DNA of 64,000 nt from Lactobacillus intestinalis (GTDB lineage Bacteria > Bacillota > Bacilli > Lactobacillales > Lactobacillaceae). The translations under genes were made by a program, and so were the position numbers. The stretch spans positions 186,001-250,000 of the forward strand of contig NZ_CP072983.1 of NCBI RefSeq assembly GCF_024397795.1, in the 5' to 3' direction. The notes below the pieces were generated by a model, which saw only the letters and a list, made by a program, of their open reading frames with translations, was not told where the DNA came from and searched no databases. Below are positions 49,856 to 59,012 of this stretch, in pieces (within the stretch, counting starts at the first letter, position 1; the number at the start of each line of letters is the position of its first letter).

Positions 49856-51280
49856 TTAATCAAGCAAGTCGTACTTCAAAGTCATTAAGCCATGACCTTC
49901 TTCAACCATTTGACCTAAAAGATCAACTGTGTTGTTGTAAACGGTCTTGGCCATCTTATCGTTTGCGGCATTAAGAGCTTTTTCTAAATCTTCACCCTTC
50001 AAATCCTTGGCTGCTTCATCAGTGTCATGTTCAATCTTGTGACATTGAGCAAGGCTCTTTTGTTCAAAAGCATCTTCAAGTTCACCGTAAACGCGGTAAT
50101 TAGTATCACCGAGTTGAGCGGTTAACTTGTTAAGCCAGAAGATCTTGCTCAAGTTGAACTTAGGAGTAGTTTGGAAGCTTTCAGGGGTTTCAGTGACGTT
50201 AGTGTAGAAAGGAACCATGCTGTTGAAAGTGTTTGGTCCAAATGCAAGCCACTGTACCCCAGCAAGACCAGCAGGAACATCGTTTCTGATTTGCAAGATG
50301 TGAGTTTCGAAGTTTCTGTTAATTCCGATTGGACGGAAGGTTTTCTTTTGTTCAGGAGTACCTTGGTCGCCGTAAGCATCATACGGGGTGTCTTGGTAGT
50401 GAGAACTTTCAGCCCACTTAATGTCTTCAACTGAGATCAAGCGATTTGCGTGGCAGATAAAGGCTTGATCTTGATCGCCAGGATTGCCACCGAAGTCTGG
50501 ATCAAAGTAATTATGGATGTACCAAGCACGTGGGTTATTGTAGTGAGCGTCCTTGATGGTTGAAGAACCAAAGATATGACGCATGTTGTAGCCTTCGCGA
50601 TCAGGATTTAAGTGGTATTTCTTGATTAAGTCCTTCAAGTCACTTGAAGCCGCAAAATTATCAGGATCATCAAAGTCGAATTCATCAATATTTAAACGGT
50701 TTGGTGCGATAACGTAGGCGTCATCAGGGATGCGACGAGCAATCCAATGATGACCACCGATGGTTTCCAGGTACCAAATAGTATCTTTATCGGAAAAGGC
50801 CATTCCATTCATTTCGTAGGTACCATACTTTTCAACTAAGTAACCCACGCGCCTTACACCGTCAAAGGCTGAGTGAAGATATGGAAGTGTTAAAGTAACG
50901 AAATCTTCCTCGCCAAGTCCGCCATCCTTTGGATCAAGAAGAGGATCGACGCCTTGAATGCGAGAATTAGTGGTGATGGTTTCAGTTGCGGTCATAGCAA
51001 CGTTATCACTGTTAATACCGGCAGCTGCCCAGATACCATTTTTACCAGAAACATCGGGAGCACTGGTGTAACGGAGAGGAGTTTGGGCTAAATCTGAATC
51101 ATCGATCTTTTGATGACTGATGACACTTTCGTAGTGCTTGGGTTGTTCGTTAGGCATGACAACTTTGAAACCTTCAGGAATGATAGTGCGGCCACCATCT
51201 TCACTTCGGGCAATCATCGTTGAACCATCAATACTTGCCTTTTTTCCGACAAGAATAGTAGTACATTCTGTTTGTTTCAT
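49856..51280 (-). CDS. pepD: C69-family dipeptidase (PepD)
   Basis: The 474-aa Ntn-hydrolase-type dipeptidase begins MKQTECTTILVGKKASIDGS. Cys6 in ECTT is the nucleophile exposed after removal of five residues. The YEMNGMAFSDKDTIWYLETIGGHHW segment (in parts) is typical of the family. It acts in the cytosol as the last step of peptide use that starts with Opp and PepE/PepG. GAAAGGAAT precedes the minus-strand start. Confidence 0.92.
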   Translation of the reverse strand: MKQTECTTILVGKKASIDGSTMIARSEDGGRTIIPEGFKVVMPNEQPKHYESVISHQKIDDSDLAQTPLRYTSAPDVSGKNGIWAAAGINSDNVAMTATETITTNSRIQGVDPLLDPKDGGLGEEDFVTLTLPYLHSAFDGVRRVGYLVEKYGTYEMNGMAFSDKDTIWYLETIGGHHWIARRIPDDAYVIAPNRLNIDEFDFDDPDNFAASSDLKDLIKKYHLNPDREGYNMRHIFGSSTIKDAHYNNPRAWYIHNYFDPDFGGNPGDQDQAFICHANRLISVEDIKWAESSHYQDTPYDAYGDQGTPEQKKTFRPIGINRNFETHILQIRNDVPAGLAGVQWLAFGPNTFNSMVPFYTNVTETPESFQTTPKFNLSKIFWLNKLTAQLGDTNYRVYGELEDAFEQKSLAQCHKIEHDTDEAAKDLKGEDLEKALNAANDKMAKTVYNNTVDLLGQMVEEGHGLMTLKYDLLD

Positions 51281-51358
51281 GAAAAAATTCCTTTCTGATA
51301 ACTCTTTACTACTATTGTACGCGAAAAAACACCTCTTAGTGAAGGAATGCGCTAATGA

Positions 51359-52186
51359 TTACTTTTTCTTACGGTAAAACTTAGGACTTAGACCTGTATA
51401 GCGTTTAAAGGCTTTAGAAAAAGTAAACTCATCTCCATAGCCGATAGTATTGGCAATTTGTTGAACAGTGTAGGAACTATTGAGCAAGTTTTGCTTAGCT
51501 TTTTCCATACGTAATTGAGTCAAAAATCGAGAAGGAGTCAGATTTAAATTTTGCCTGAAAATATTGTACAAATAACTGCGTGAAATATCTAATTCATGAC
51601 AGACAGAAGTAATGGTACAAGCTGGATTAATATAATTTTGTTCTAAATAATTAATAGCCAGTTGCAATTCCTCATTGGAATTTTTGGACTTCAACTTGGT
51701 TTGTTCAGGATATTCAGTAAGCAAATGGTAGAAAAATTTATAAATTAATGACTCAATGAGCACATCATTAACTAAGGAATTTTGATTGTGGACTGCTTTA
51801 AAAAGTTCCTTTAAACTAGCCAATGTTTGACTTTCTTGGACTTGGCGCAGGTAATACTTATTAACCAGTTTTGAATTGTTCAACATGGTTTTGATTTTTA
51901 CCCCAGAAAATCCAATCCAAAAATATGACCAAGGTTGCTTTCCATCAGCTTGATAAAAACAAGGAACTCCTTTTGGCAAAATAAAAATATCACCAGCTTT
52001 TAAGTTTACAGTGTGGTGATTAGCTACTGAAAAGGTTCCTTTGCCGGATTGAACGTAGTGAATAATGTAGTTGTTACGCACATTGTTGCCTTTGAAAAAA
52101 TAATTAGGTAAACATTTTTCTTGCCCGAAAAATAGCACATTACTTTCAATACCTTGATTGCTAAGGGTACGATATTCTCCATTCAT
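51359..52186 (-). CDS. AraC-family transcriptional regulator (MsmR/RafR-like)
   Basis: The 275-aa protein has an N-terminal cupin sensor (about residues 1-140, with GDIFILPKGVPCFYQADG) and a C-terminal double helix-turn-helix (SRSYLYNIFRQNLNLTPSRF, then TIGYGDEFTFSKAFKRYTGLSP). It is divergent from the alpha-galactoside genes and almost certainly controls them, probably as a sugar-dependent activator. The ATG at 52186 follows GAAAGGAAAA; an upstream ATG at 52204 overlaps that site. Confidence 0.88.
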   Translation of the reverse strand: MNGEYRTLSNQGIESNVLFFGQEKCLPNYFFKGNNVRNNYIIHYVQSGKGTFSVANHHTVNLKAGDIFILPKGVPCFYQADGKQPWSYFWIGFSGVKIKTMLNNSKLVNKYYLRQVQESQTLASLKELFKAVHNQNSLVNDVLIESLIYKFFYHLLTEYPEQTKLKSKNSNEELQLAINYLEQNYINPACTITSVCHELDISRSYLYNIFRQNLNLTPSRFLTQLRMEKAKQNLLNSSYTVQQIANTIGYGDEFTFSKAFKRYTGLSPKFYRKKK

Positions 52187-52332
52187 CTTAAATTTTCCTT
52201 TCAAAAAAACATATTATCAATGGCTTTATGTTTTTACTTGTTTTGCTTACATATTTAAATAATAGCATTTTTAACTGATAATATGTCAATTTGTAGCTAA
52301 ATAAAATGACATGTTTTTAAATAATTACGCTA

Positions 52333-52387
52333 TTCGTTAAAGCGGATTCATAAGGCATAATAATCATTGACGAAAGCGAATACATAA
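52333..52387 (+). promoter_or_regulatory. Control region of the alpha-galactoside operon: two 15-bp direct repeats (AraC sites and/or cre-like)
   Basis: AAAGCGGATTCATAA (52339) and AAAGCGAATACATAA (52373) agree at 13 of 15 positions and are offset by 34 bp. A poor -35 (TTCGTT, 52333-52338) and CATAAT (52356-52361), 17 nt apart, lie around and between them, as in AraC-activated promoters. Each repeat also fits the CcpA cre consensus TGNNARCGNNWWCA with one mismatch (52337-52350 and 52371-52384). Confidence 0.5.
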
Positions 52388-52403
52388 AAAGTGAGGGAAA
52401 ATT

Positions 52404-54368
52404 ATGAAGGATAAAGATGAAGGGAAAATGTCCTTAGGAGCTCGACTTGCTTATAGCTTTGGGGCATTTGGTAATGATTCATTTTATGGGTTATTATCTG
52501 GATATTTGATCATGTTTATTACGTCGCACCTATTTGATACAGGAAATGCGGCTGAAGATGCCAAAATGATTAGTATGGTAACTTTGATTATTATGACACT
52601 TCGAATCGTAGAATTATTTATTGATCCGTTTATTGGGAATGCGATTGATAGAACCAAGACCCGTTGGGGACATTTTAGGCCCTGGGTTGTAGTTGGTGGT
52701 AGTGTTTCTGCAGTAATTCTATTGATGCTCTTCACGAACTTAGGTGGACTTTATTAAAAGAATGCTGTTTTGTATATGGTTGTTTTTGCAGTTTTATATA
52801 TCACAATGGATATCTTCTATTCATTTAAAGATGTAGGTTTTTGGTCAATGCTTCCATCTTTGACTACGAGTTCTAGAGAACGTGAAAAAACAGCTACATA
52901 TGCTCGTGTAGGTTCCACTGTAGGTGGGGGACTTGTTGGTATTTTGGTAATGCCAGCTGTTATTTTCTTCTCTGCTAAGGCCACAAGTACTGGGGATGAT
53001 CGCGGATGGTTTATCTTTGCGGCAATAATTTGTACAATTGCCTTCGTTTCTGCATGGTGTGTTGGGTTATTTACACGCGAAGTTAACAGTGATATTCGTA
53101 AAAACAAGCAAGATACTAAAGGAATTGTAGGTATTTTTAAAGCCTTATCTGGCAATGACCAATTAATGTGGGTAGCTTTAGCATACTTATTCTATGGAAT
53201 TGCTATTAATATTACTAACTCACTGGAAGTTTATTACTTTACTTATATTATGGGGATGCCTAAAGCTTTCTCAATCTTTTCTACTATCAATATTTTCTTG
53301 GGAATTATTGCTACTTCATTGTTCCCAATTTTGTCAAAGAAGCTCAGTCGTAAAGTCTTATTTACTTCTTGCTTAGTTGTAATGTTATGCGGGATGGGAC
53401 TCTTTGCTGTGGCAGGAAGCAATTTGCCTTTAGTTTTACTAGCTGCTTCAGTATTTGGTTTTCCACAGCAAATGGTCTTCTTGATTGTGTTAATGGTAAT
53501 TACAGACTCAGTGGAATATGGTCAACTTAAATTAGGCCACCGTGATGAATCCTTGGCGTTGTCAGTACGTCCATTAATTGATAAATTCGGTGGTGCTGTC
53601 TCTAACGGTGTTGTAGGTCAAATTGCAATCATGGCTGGGATGACTACTGGTGCTACTGCCTCTTCAATCACTGCCAGTGGAAAAATAAACTTCAAGATTA
53701 TGATGTTTGCTGTGCCTGCTGTCATGCTAGTAATTGCAATTATTATCTTTGCAAGTAAAGTTATCTTAAGCGAAAAGAAACATGCTGAAATTGTTGCCGA
53801 ACTTGAGAAGACTTGGGGTAAAAAATTTGATAAAAGCGGTGAAAATACCGTTGATGGAGATGTATTGATTCCAACTCCAATCTCAGGAAAACTGATGAAC
53901 TTAAGTGAAGTTAATGACCGAACATTCTCTTCAGGTTCTGTTGGCCGAGGGTTCGCTATTAAGCCAAGTGACGGAAAGGTCCTTGCACCTTTTGATGCAA
54001 CAGTTAGACAAGTCTTTACTACGCGTCATGCCGTTGGTCTAGTGGGTGATAATGGTGTTGTCCTACTCATTCATATTGGTCTGGGTACCGTTAAATTAAA
54101 AGGAACAGGATTTGTTTCTTATGTTGAACAAGGTCAAAGAGTTAAGAAGGGACAAGAATTAATTGAATTCTGGGATCCTACTATTAAAAAAGCGTGTCTT
54201 GATGATACCGTAATTGTGATTGTTACAAATTCGGATAAATTCTCAGAATTTGAAATGACGGTAAAAGATGGTCAAAGTGTTCAAGCTGAAGATAATGTGT
54301 TAGAACTAAAAGTAAAAAATGAAGAAGAAACTGCACTAGGAGGCGGCCAAATTGAACCAGCTAATTAA
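52404..54368 (+). pseudogene. GPH-family alpha-galactoside transporter with C-terminal EIIA domain (LacS/RafP type), interrupted by TAA
   Basis: The N-terminal part (52404-52757: SFGAFGNDSFYGLLSGYL, DPFIGNAIDRTKTRWGHFRP) ends at TAA 52755-52757. The same frame continues from 52758 (KNAVLYMVVFAVLYITMDIF) to 54368. Without the stop it would be a normal 654-aa LacS-type protein: 12 membrane helices, then a linker and an EIIA-Glc-like domain from about residue 490 with the phosphorylatable His in LLIHIGLG. The single codon TAA, probably from AAA (Lys), breaks it between helices. A restart at 52770/52776 would lack three helices, so transport is likely lost unless the stop is read through or is a sequencing error. 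Confidence 0.88.
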
Positions 54369-56550
54369 CTATGATGAGAAAAATAGAGTCTTTCATTTAC
54401 ATAATGATCAAATTTCCTATTTGCTTGCAGTAGAAGAGGGAAAAACTTTAGCTCATTTATATTTTGGAAAAGCAATCAAAAACTATCATGGGCAGATGCG
54501 ATATCCTCGAGTAGATCGTGGATTTTCAGGAAACTTACCTGGGTCACTAGATCGAACTTTTTCTCGAGATTCTTTACCAAAAGAATATAGCTCCGCTGGA
54601 GAAATGGACTATCATACTCCGGCAGCTGTTATCAGACAACGTGATGGTTCTAATGCACTATTTTTAACTTATGAAGGCTATAAAATTGTCGATAGTAAGC
54701 CAGATCTTGAAGGATTGCCACATTCATTTGTTGAGAGTAAAGATGAAGCGCAAACTTTGATCATCACTTTAATTGATGAAAAAAGCCAAGTTGAGTTTGA
54801 ACTATCTTATACTATTTACCGTAATCGTCCTGTAATCACACGTTCAGTGAAAGTGATTAATAACGGTAATGAAAAAGTAAATATTGAAAAAGTTGCTTCC
54901 ATGCAAATTGATTTTGTAGATCGTAATTTTGAGTCAATTACTTTGCCCGGGGCTCATGCGCATGAGCGCCGAGTTGAACGGAGTGAAATCAATCAAGGTA
55001 TCCATGTTTATTCAAGTCACCGAGGGACGTCCAGTCATCAGATGAATCCCTTTATGGCCTTGGTTGATCCAGATACAACTGAATTTGTGGGGGATGCATA
55101 TGGTTTTACCTTAGTTTATTCAGGGAATCATAAATTTGAAGTTGAAAGAGATCAATTTGCACAAACTCATGTGAATATTGGGATTAATGATTTTAACTTT
55201 AATTGGGAACTTAATCCAACTGCTAGTTTTCAAACTCCTGAAGTCTTCATGGTTTATTCAGACCAAGGCATAAACAAGATGAGTCAAGCCTTCCATAGTT
55301 TAATTCATGAGCGTGTCATTCGAAGTAAATATAAAAATCAAGTTCGTCCAATCTTGGTTAATAACTGGGAAGCAACCTACTTTGATTTTGATGAAAAAAA
55401 GCTTCAACCAATTGTTGATGATGCTAAAGAAATGGGCATTGAAATGTTCGTTTTAGATGATGGCTGGTTTGGTCATCGAGATGATGATAATTCTTCATTA
55501 GGTGATTGGAGCGTTTTTGAAAAGAAGTTTCCAAATGGCTTAGATCATTTTGCAGATTATGTGCATCAGCAAGGACTAAAGTTTGGACTTTGGTTTGAAC
55601 CAGAAATGATTTCGATGGATTCAGATTTATATAAAAAGCATCCTGATTATCTGATGCATGTTCCTGGACGGATGCCAAGCCCATCCCGTAATCAATATGT
55701 TCTAGATCTTGGTAGAAAAGAAGTCCGTGACAATATTTTTGATCAAATGAATAATATTCTATCTTCTGGAAAAATTGATTACATTAAGTGGGATATGAAT
55801 CGACATTTGTCTGATATCTATGAAGCTGATTTGCCAAGTGCTAGACAAGGTGAGGTATATCATCGTTATGTTTTGGGACTTTATGATTTATTGGAAAAAG
55901 TTGTAGATACTTATCCTGATCTTTTGATTGAGGGATGCTCTGGCGGTGGTGGCAGATTTGATGCTGGAATGGCATACTATACTCCTCAAATTTGGGTCAG
56001 TGATGATAGCGATGCGATTGACCGCTTAAGTATTCAATATGGCACCAGCTTAGTTTATCCTCAATCAATGATGACCTCACATGTTTCAGTTAGTCCAAAT
56101 GAACAAAACGGTCGGCTTACTCCATTTAATACGCGTGGAGTAGTCGCAATGTGGGGTGACTTGGGCTATGAACTCGATTTAACTAAGATGAGTAAAGAAG
56201 ATCGTCAAGCAGTTAAAAATCAAGTAGCAGAATACAAGAAAATTCGCCAAGTTACTCAATATGGTACTTTCTATAGATTAAAGAATGCTCAAACCAGTAA
56301 TCAATGTGCCTGGGAGACCGTTTCTCCTGATAAAAATGAAGTTGTGCTTTCTGTAGTTAAAGTGATGGCAAGTGCCCAGCCATGTTTAACTAAGACAAAA
56401 TTGGTTGGACTTGATCCTGAAAAGCAATACGAGGATCAAGCAAGTCATGAAGTCTACGGTGGAGATGAATTAATGAATCTTGGTATCTATGATCCAGTTG
56501 AACACGGTGACTTCATGGCTCACCTTTACCACTTTAAAGCGATAAACTAG
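54352..56550 (+). CDS. Alpha-galactosidase, GH36
   Basis: The 732-aa enzyme hydrolyses melibiose, raffinose and stachyose. An N-terminal beta-sandwich is followed by a TIM barrel with FVLDDGWFGHRDDD, the nucleophile Asp in YIKWDMNRHLSD, EGCSGGGGRFD and the acid/base Asp in WVSDDSDAIDR. No signal peptide, so cytosolic. TTG at 54352 is the start, with AGGAGG upstream, and it overlaps the transporter's end by 17 bp, so the two are translationally coupled. The gene itself is intact although the transporter is broken. It is the type known as MelA/Aga/RafA. Confidence 0.94.
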   Translation: MNQLINYDEKNRVFHLHNDQISYLLAVEEGKTLAHLYFGKAIKNYHGQMRYPRVDRGFSGNLPGSLDRTFSRDSLPKEYSSAGEMDYHTPAAVIRQRDGSNALFLTYEGYKIVDSKPDLEGLPHSFVESKDEAQTLIITLIDEKSQVEFELSYTIYRNRPVITRSVKVINNGNEKVNIEKVASMQIDFVDRNFESITLPGAHAHERRVERSEINQGIHVYSSHRGTSSHQMNPFMALVDPDTTEFVGDAYGFTLVYSGNHKFEVERDQFAQTHVNIGINDFNFNWELNPTASFQTPEVFMVYSDQGINKMSQAFHSLIHERVIRSKYKNQVRPILVNNWEATYFDFDEKKLQPIVDDAKEMGIEMFVLDDGWFGHRDDDNSSLGDWSVFEKKFPNGLDHFADYVHQQGLKFGLWFEPEMISMDSDLYKKHPDYLMHVPGRMPSPSRNQYVLDLGRKEVRDNIFDQMNNILSSGKIDYIKWDMNRHLSDIYEADLPSARQGEVYHRYVLGLYDLLEKVVDTYPDLLIEGCSGGGGRFDAGMAYYTPQIWVSDDSDAIDRLSIQYGTSLVYPQSMMTSHVSVSPNEQNGRLTPFNTRGVVAMWGDLGYELDLTKMSKEDRQAVKNQVAEYKKIRQVTQYGTFYRLKNAQTSNQCAWETVSPDKNEVVLSVVKVMASAQPCLTKTKLVGLDPEKQYEDQASHEVYGGDELMNLGIYDPVEHGDFMAHLYHFKAIN

Positions 56551-56583
56551 TTTCTTGATGCCCGTTAGAATTAGTTAAATGCT

Positions 56584-56684
56584 TTCTTTTGTAAAACTCC
56601 TCTACTTTTCCTATTTGTGTCAGTTTATTTTAGTTGATACCCCCAGCTAAAATAGATATCCGCATTGGCTATTTTACAAAAGAA
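56584..56684. repeat. Nested inverted repeat after the alpha-galactosidase gene
   Basis: TTCTTTTGTAAAA (56584-56596) is perfectly complementary to TTTTACAAAAGAA (56672-56684). An inner pair ATTTTAGTT / AGCTAAAAT lies within. It could be an mRNA 3' structure or a remnant of a small inserted element. Confidence 0.5.
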
Positions 56685-56697
56685 GAAGTAGTAAAGT

Positions 56698-56726
56698 AAA
56701 AAGCGTCCGTAAGGGCGCTTTTTGTG
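56698..56726 (+). terminator. Rho-independent terminator of the alpha-galactosidase gene
   Basis: AAAAAGCG(TCC) pairs with (GGG)CGCTTTTT around GTAA. Confidence 0.85.
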
Positions 56727-56771
56727 TAACATTTAATGAGGCTGTGTAGAAAAGGTAAATTTAATTTGAGC

Positions 56772-58093
56772 TTATTTTAAACCACTTCTTCCTTTCAAAA
56801 TTAAATTGAGTAGCGTAGCACTTAAACTGGCGACTACGATGCCATTACCAAGGAATAGTTGGACGGTTTGAGGTAAGGTCTGGAAAATTTGAGGGTAAAC
56901 TGTGACACCGAGTCCTAAACCGATAGATAAAGCGACAATCAAGATATTGTTGTTATCACTAAAATCAACTTTGACCAACATTTTAATTCCTTGGACGGCA
57001 ATCATGGTAAACATTACCAGCATTGCTCCACCTAAAACTGGAGTAGGGATGATTGTCACCAAAGCTCCAATTTTAGGGAGCAAGCCCATCGCCATTAACA
57101 TTCCAGCTGCCCAGTAGATTGGGCGCTTGGTTTTAATACCGGACAATTGAAGTAAACCGACATTTTGAGAGAAGGTAGTGTAAGGAAAAGTGTTAAAAAG
57201 TCCGCCAAAGATTTGGGCAATCCCTTCAGCACGATAACCTTTTTTAAGATCTTCTTCGGTGATGTCTTTGTTTAATAAATCGCCGATGGCGAAGAAGACC
57301 CCAGTTGATTCAACCATTGAAACTAAAGCAATAATCATCATTGTTAAACAGGATGACCACTCAAACTCTGGTACCCCAAAGTAGAAAAATTGTGGCAAGT
57401 GGAACCAACTAGCACTGGAAACGGGAGTTAAGGAAACCATACCCATTGCACCGGCAATTAAAGTTCCAACTACTAAACCGATCAAAACAGCGATCGATTT
57501 TAAGAATCCTTTCGCTAAGACTTCAACGGCAATAATAATCAAGATTGTAAGAAAAGCTGTAATTAAATTTTTACCATCACCAAAGTCTTTAGCAGCTGCA
57601 TTGCCGCCACCCATATTTTGAAAAGCTACAGGAATCAAAGTTAGGCCAATTACAGTGATTAATGTTCCTGTAACAACGGGTGGGAAGAGCTTCTTTATTT
57701 TTGAAAACCATCCTGCAATCAAGAAAACAAAAATTCCTGCTGCAATGATTGCCCCATACATAGTATTAATGGTGAATTTTTTACCGATCATTTCAAGTGG
57801 AGCAACAGCTTGAATGCACATCCCAAAACCACCGGAAGCCCGATACCAAAGTAACGATTTCTAAATAATTGAAGCAAAGTTGCAAGTCCACACATAAAAA
57901 TATCGATTGATACTAAGTAAGTCATATGAGTGGAGTTAAACTTAAGAGCTGCACCGATTAAAAGAGGAACAGCGATTGCTCCAGAATACATGGCAAGTAA
58001 ATGTTGTAAACCTAAAATTGCTGCTTTTTTATGACTGACTTCATTTTTGGCGCTAACTTTTTTGCTAGTAGATTCTTTGGTGATTGCTAACAT
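56772..58093 (-). pseudogene. pbuX: Xanthine permease (NCS2 family, PbuX type) with a one-base frameshift
   Basis: The minus-strand frame from 58093 (AILGLQHLLAMYSGAIAVPL ... GLPVVLGCAF) runs off into KLLLHLK and a stop at 57788. A second frame carries on with QAVAPLEMIGKKFT to the normal end at 56772. Restoring one T in the TTC at about 57812-57814 would give GCAFQAVAP, the family pattern, and a 440-aa 12-14-helix permease. It starts one base after the xpt stop, so it belongs to the xpt operon under the guanine riboswitch. Broken unless the base is a sequencing error. Confidence 0.88.
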
Positions 58094-58094
58094 C

Positions 58095-58673
58095 TTAATC
58101 TTCCCCTAAAAAGTGAACTTGTCCATCTTTAAAACTATCAATGTTTGCAAGTGCTTCAAAATGTAAACCTTGTTCATTAATCCAGTCGCTGCCACCTTGG
58201 AAAGTTTTGGCAACTACTGCTCCGACACCGGCAATCTTGCAACCAGCATCTTGAGCAATTTGCACCATTCCTTTAACGGCCTCACCATGAGCAACGAAGT
58301 CATCAAGAATAAGAACTGTATCATCTTTTGATAAAAACTTCTTTTCGACGCAGATCTTGTTATTAACCTTCTTGGTATAAGAAAAGACATCTGCCCAGTA
58401 AACTGCATCATTTAAAGTTGATGGCTTTTTCTTTCTGGCAAAAACCATTGGCACACCTAACTTATAAGCTGCCATAACACTTGGGGCAATTCCTGAGGCT
58501 TCACAAGTTAAAACCTTAGTAACACCAGCATCTTTAAATAAACGAGCAAATTCATCCCCAATTGCCATCATCAATTCCGGATCTACTTGATGGTTTAAGA
58601 AAGAGTTGATCTTTAAGACATCCCCAGGTAAAACTTGTCCATCTTTTTTAATTCTATCTTCTAGTAATTTCAC
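58095..58673 (-). CDS. xpt: Xanthine phosphoribosyltransferase
   Basis: The 192-aa enzyme salvages xanthine to XMP with PRPP. It has the PRPP loop TVLILDDFVAHGEA and starts VKLLEDRIKKDGQVLPGDVL, as in Bacillus Xpt. GTG at 58673 follows AAGGGAG; upstream in-frame codons lie inside the riboswitch terminator. The product feeds GuaA, encoded divergently. Confidence 0.95.
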   Translation of the reverse strand: MKLLEDRIKKDGQVLPGDVLKINSFLNHQVDPELMMAIGDEFARLFKDAGVTKVLTCEASGIAPSVMAAYKLGVPMVFARKKKPSTLNDAVYWADVFSYTKKVNNKICVEKKFLSKDDTVLILDDFVAHGEAVKGMVQIAQDAGCKIAGVGAVVAKTFQGGSDWINEQGLHFEALANIDSFKDGQVHFLGED

Positions 58674-58695
58674 TCTATAAGCTCCCTTGAAAACG

Positions 58696-58747
58696 AAAAA
58701 AGGATTTCTTCTACCCAGTATTGCTACAAGGGTAAAAGAAATCCTCA
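58696..58747 (-). terminator. Riboswitch expression-platform terminator of xpt-pbuX
   Basis: On the minus strand AGGATTTCTTTTACCC pairs with GGGTAGAAGAAATCCT and is followed by TTTTT. Confidence 0.85.
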
Positions 58748-58770
58748 TGTTTAAAAAGCATTCTCAAACC

Positions 58771-58835
58771 ACTTATAGTCCTGAATTTATGGTTCAGGGT
58801 AGAAACTGTCGACCTTATTTCGACGATATATAAGT
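58771..58835 (-). promoter_or_regulatory. Purine (guanine-class) riboswitch of xpt-pbuX
   Basis: Minus-strand P1 is ACTTATA/TATAAGT, P2 is TCGTCGAAATAAGGTCGA, the core J2/3 is GTTTCTACC, and P3 is CCTGAACCATAAATTCAGG, followed by ACTATAAGT. The base that reads the purine is C (GGACTATA), giving guanine/xanthine specificity rather than adenine (U). Ligand binding should favour the terminator and shut off salvage. Confidence 0.93.
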
Positions 58836-58864
58836 TTTAAGTTGCTTTTATGTTAACAAATTAT

Positions 58865-58908
58865 ATTGCCGAACACAAGAGGAATTTTGAATAATAATGT
58901 TCGATTTC
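58865..58908. promoter_or_regulatory. PurBox-like pair between xpt and guaA
   Basis: CCGAAC (58869-58874) and the inverted GTTCGA (58899-58904) give two PurBox-like 13-mers facing each other with about 18 bp between, near the 16-17 bp used by Gram-positive PurR. The second box matches the consensus AWWWCCGAACWWT at 11 of 13 positions; the first is weaker. PurR is encoded at 31760. Confidence 0.5.
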
Positions 58909-58946
58909 TTAATTTTAGTAATTAGAAAAACATTCGTATTTTCTAA

Positions 58947-58975
58947 TTGACCTTTTTTAATTTTCCTAGTAAAGT
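58947..58975 (+). promoter_or_regulatory. guaA promoter with the guaB-type pattern
   Basis: TTGACC, 12 nt, then CCTAGTAAAGT (with TAAAGT as -10 at 17-nt spacing), identical in layout to 5911-5939 upstream of guaB. Confidence 0.65.
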
Positions 58976-59012
58976 TAATTAAAAATGTGTACGAGAAGAG
59001 GGAGCAAAAATA

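Noticed and set aside
57788..57821. Programmed frameshift in the permease gene
   Set aside because: No slippery heptamer or downstream stimulator is evident and NCS2 permeases are not known to use frameshifting; a deletion or read error is simpler.
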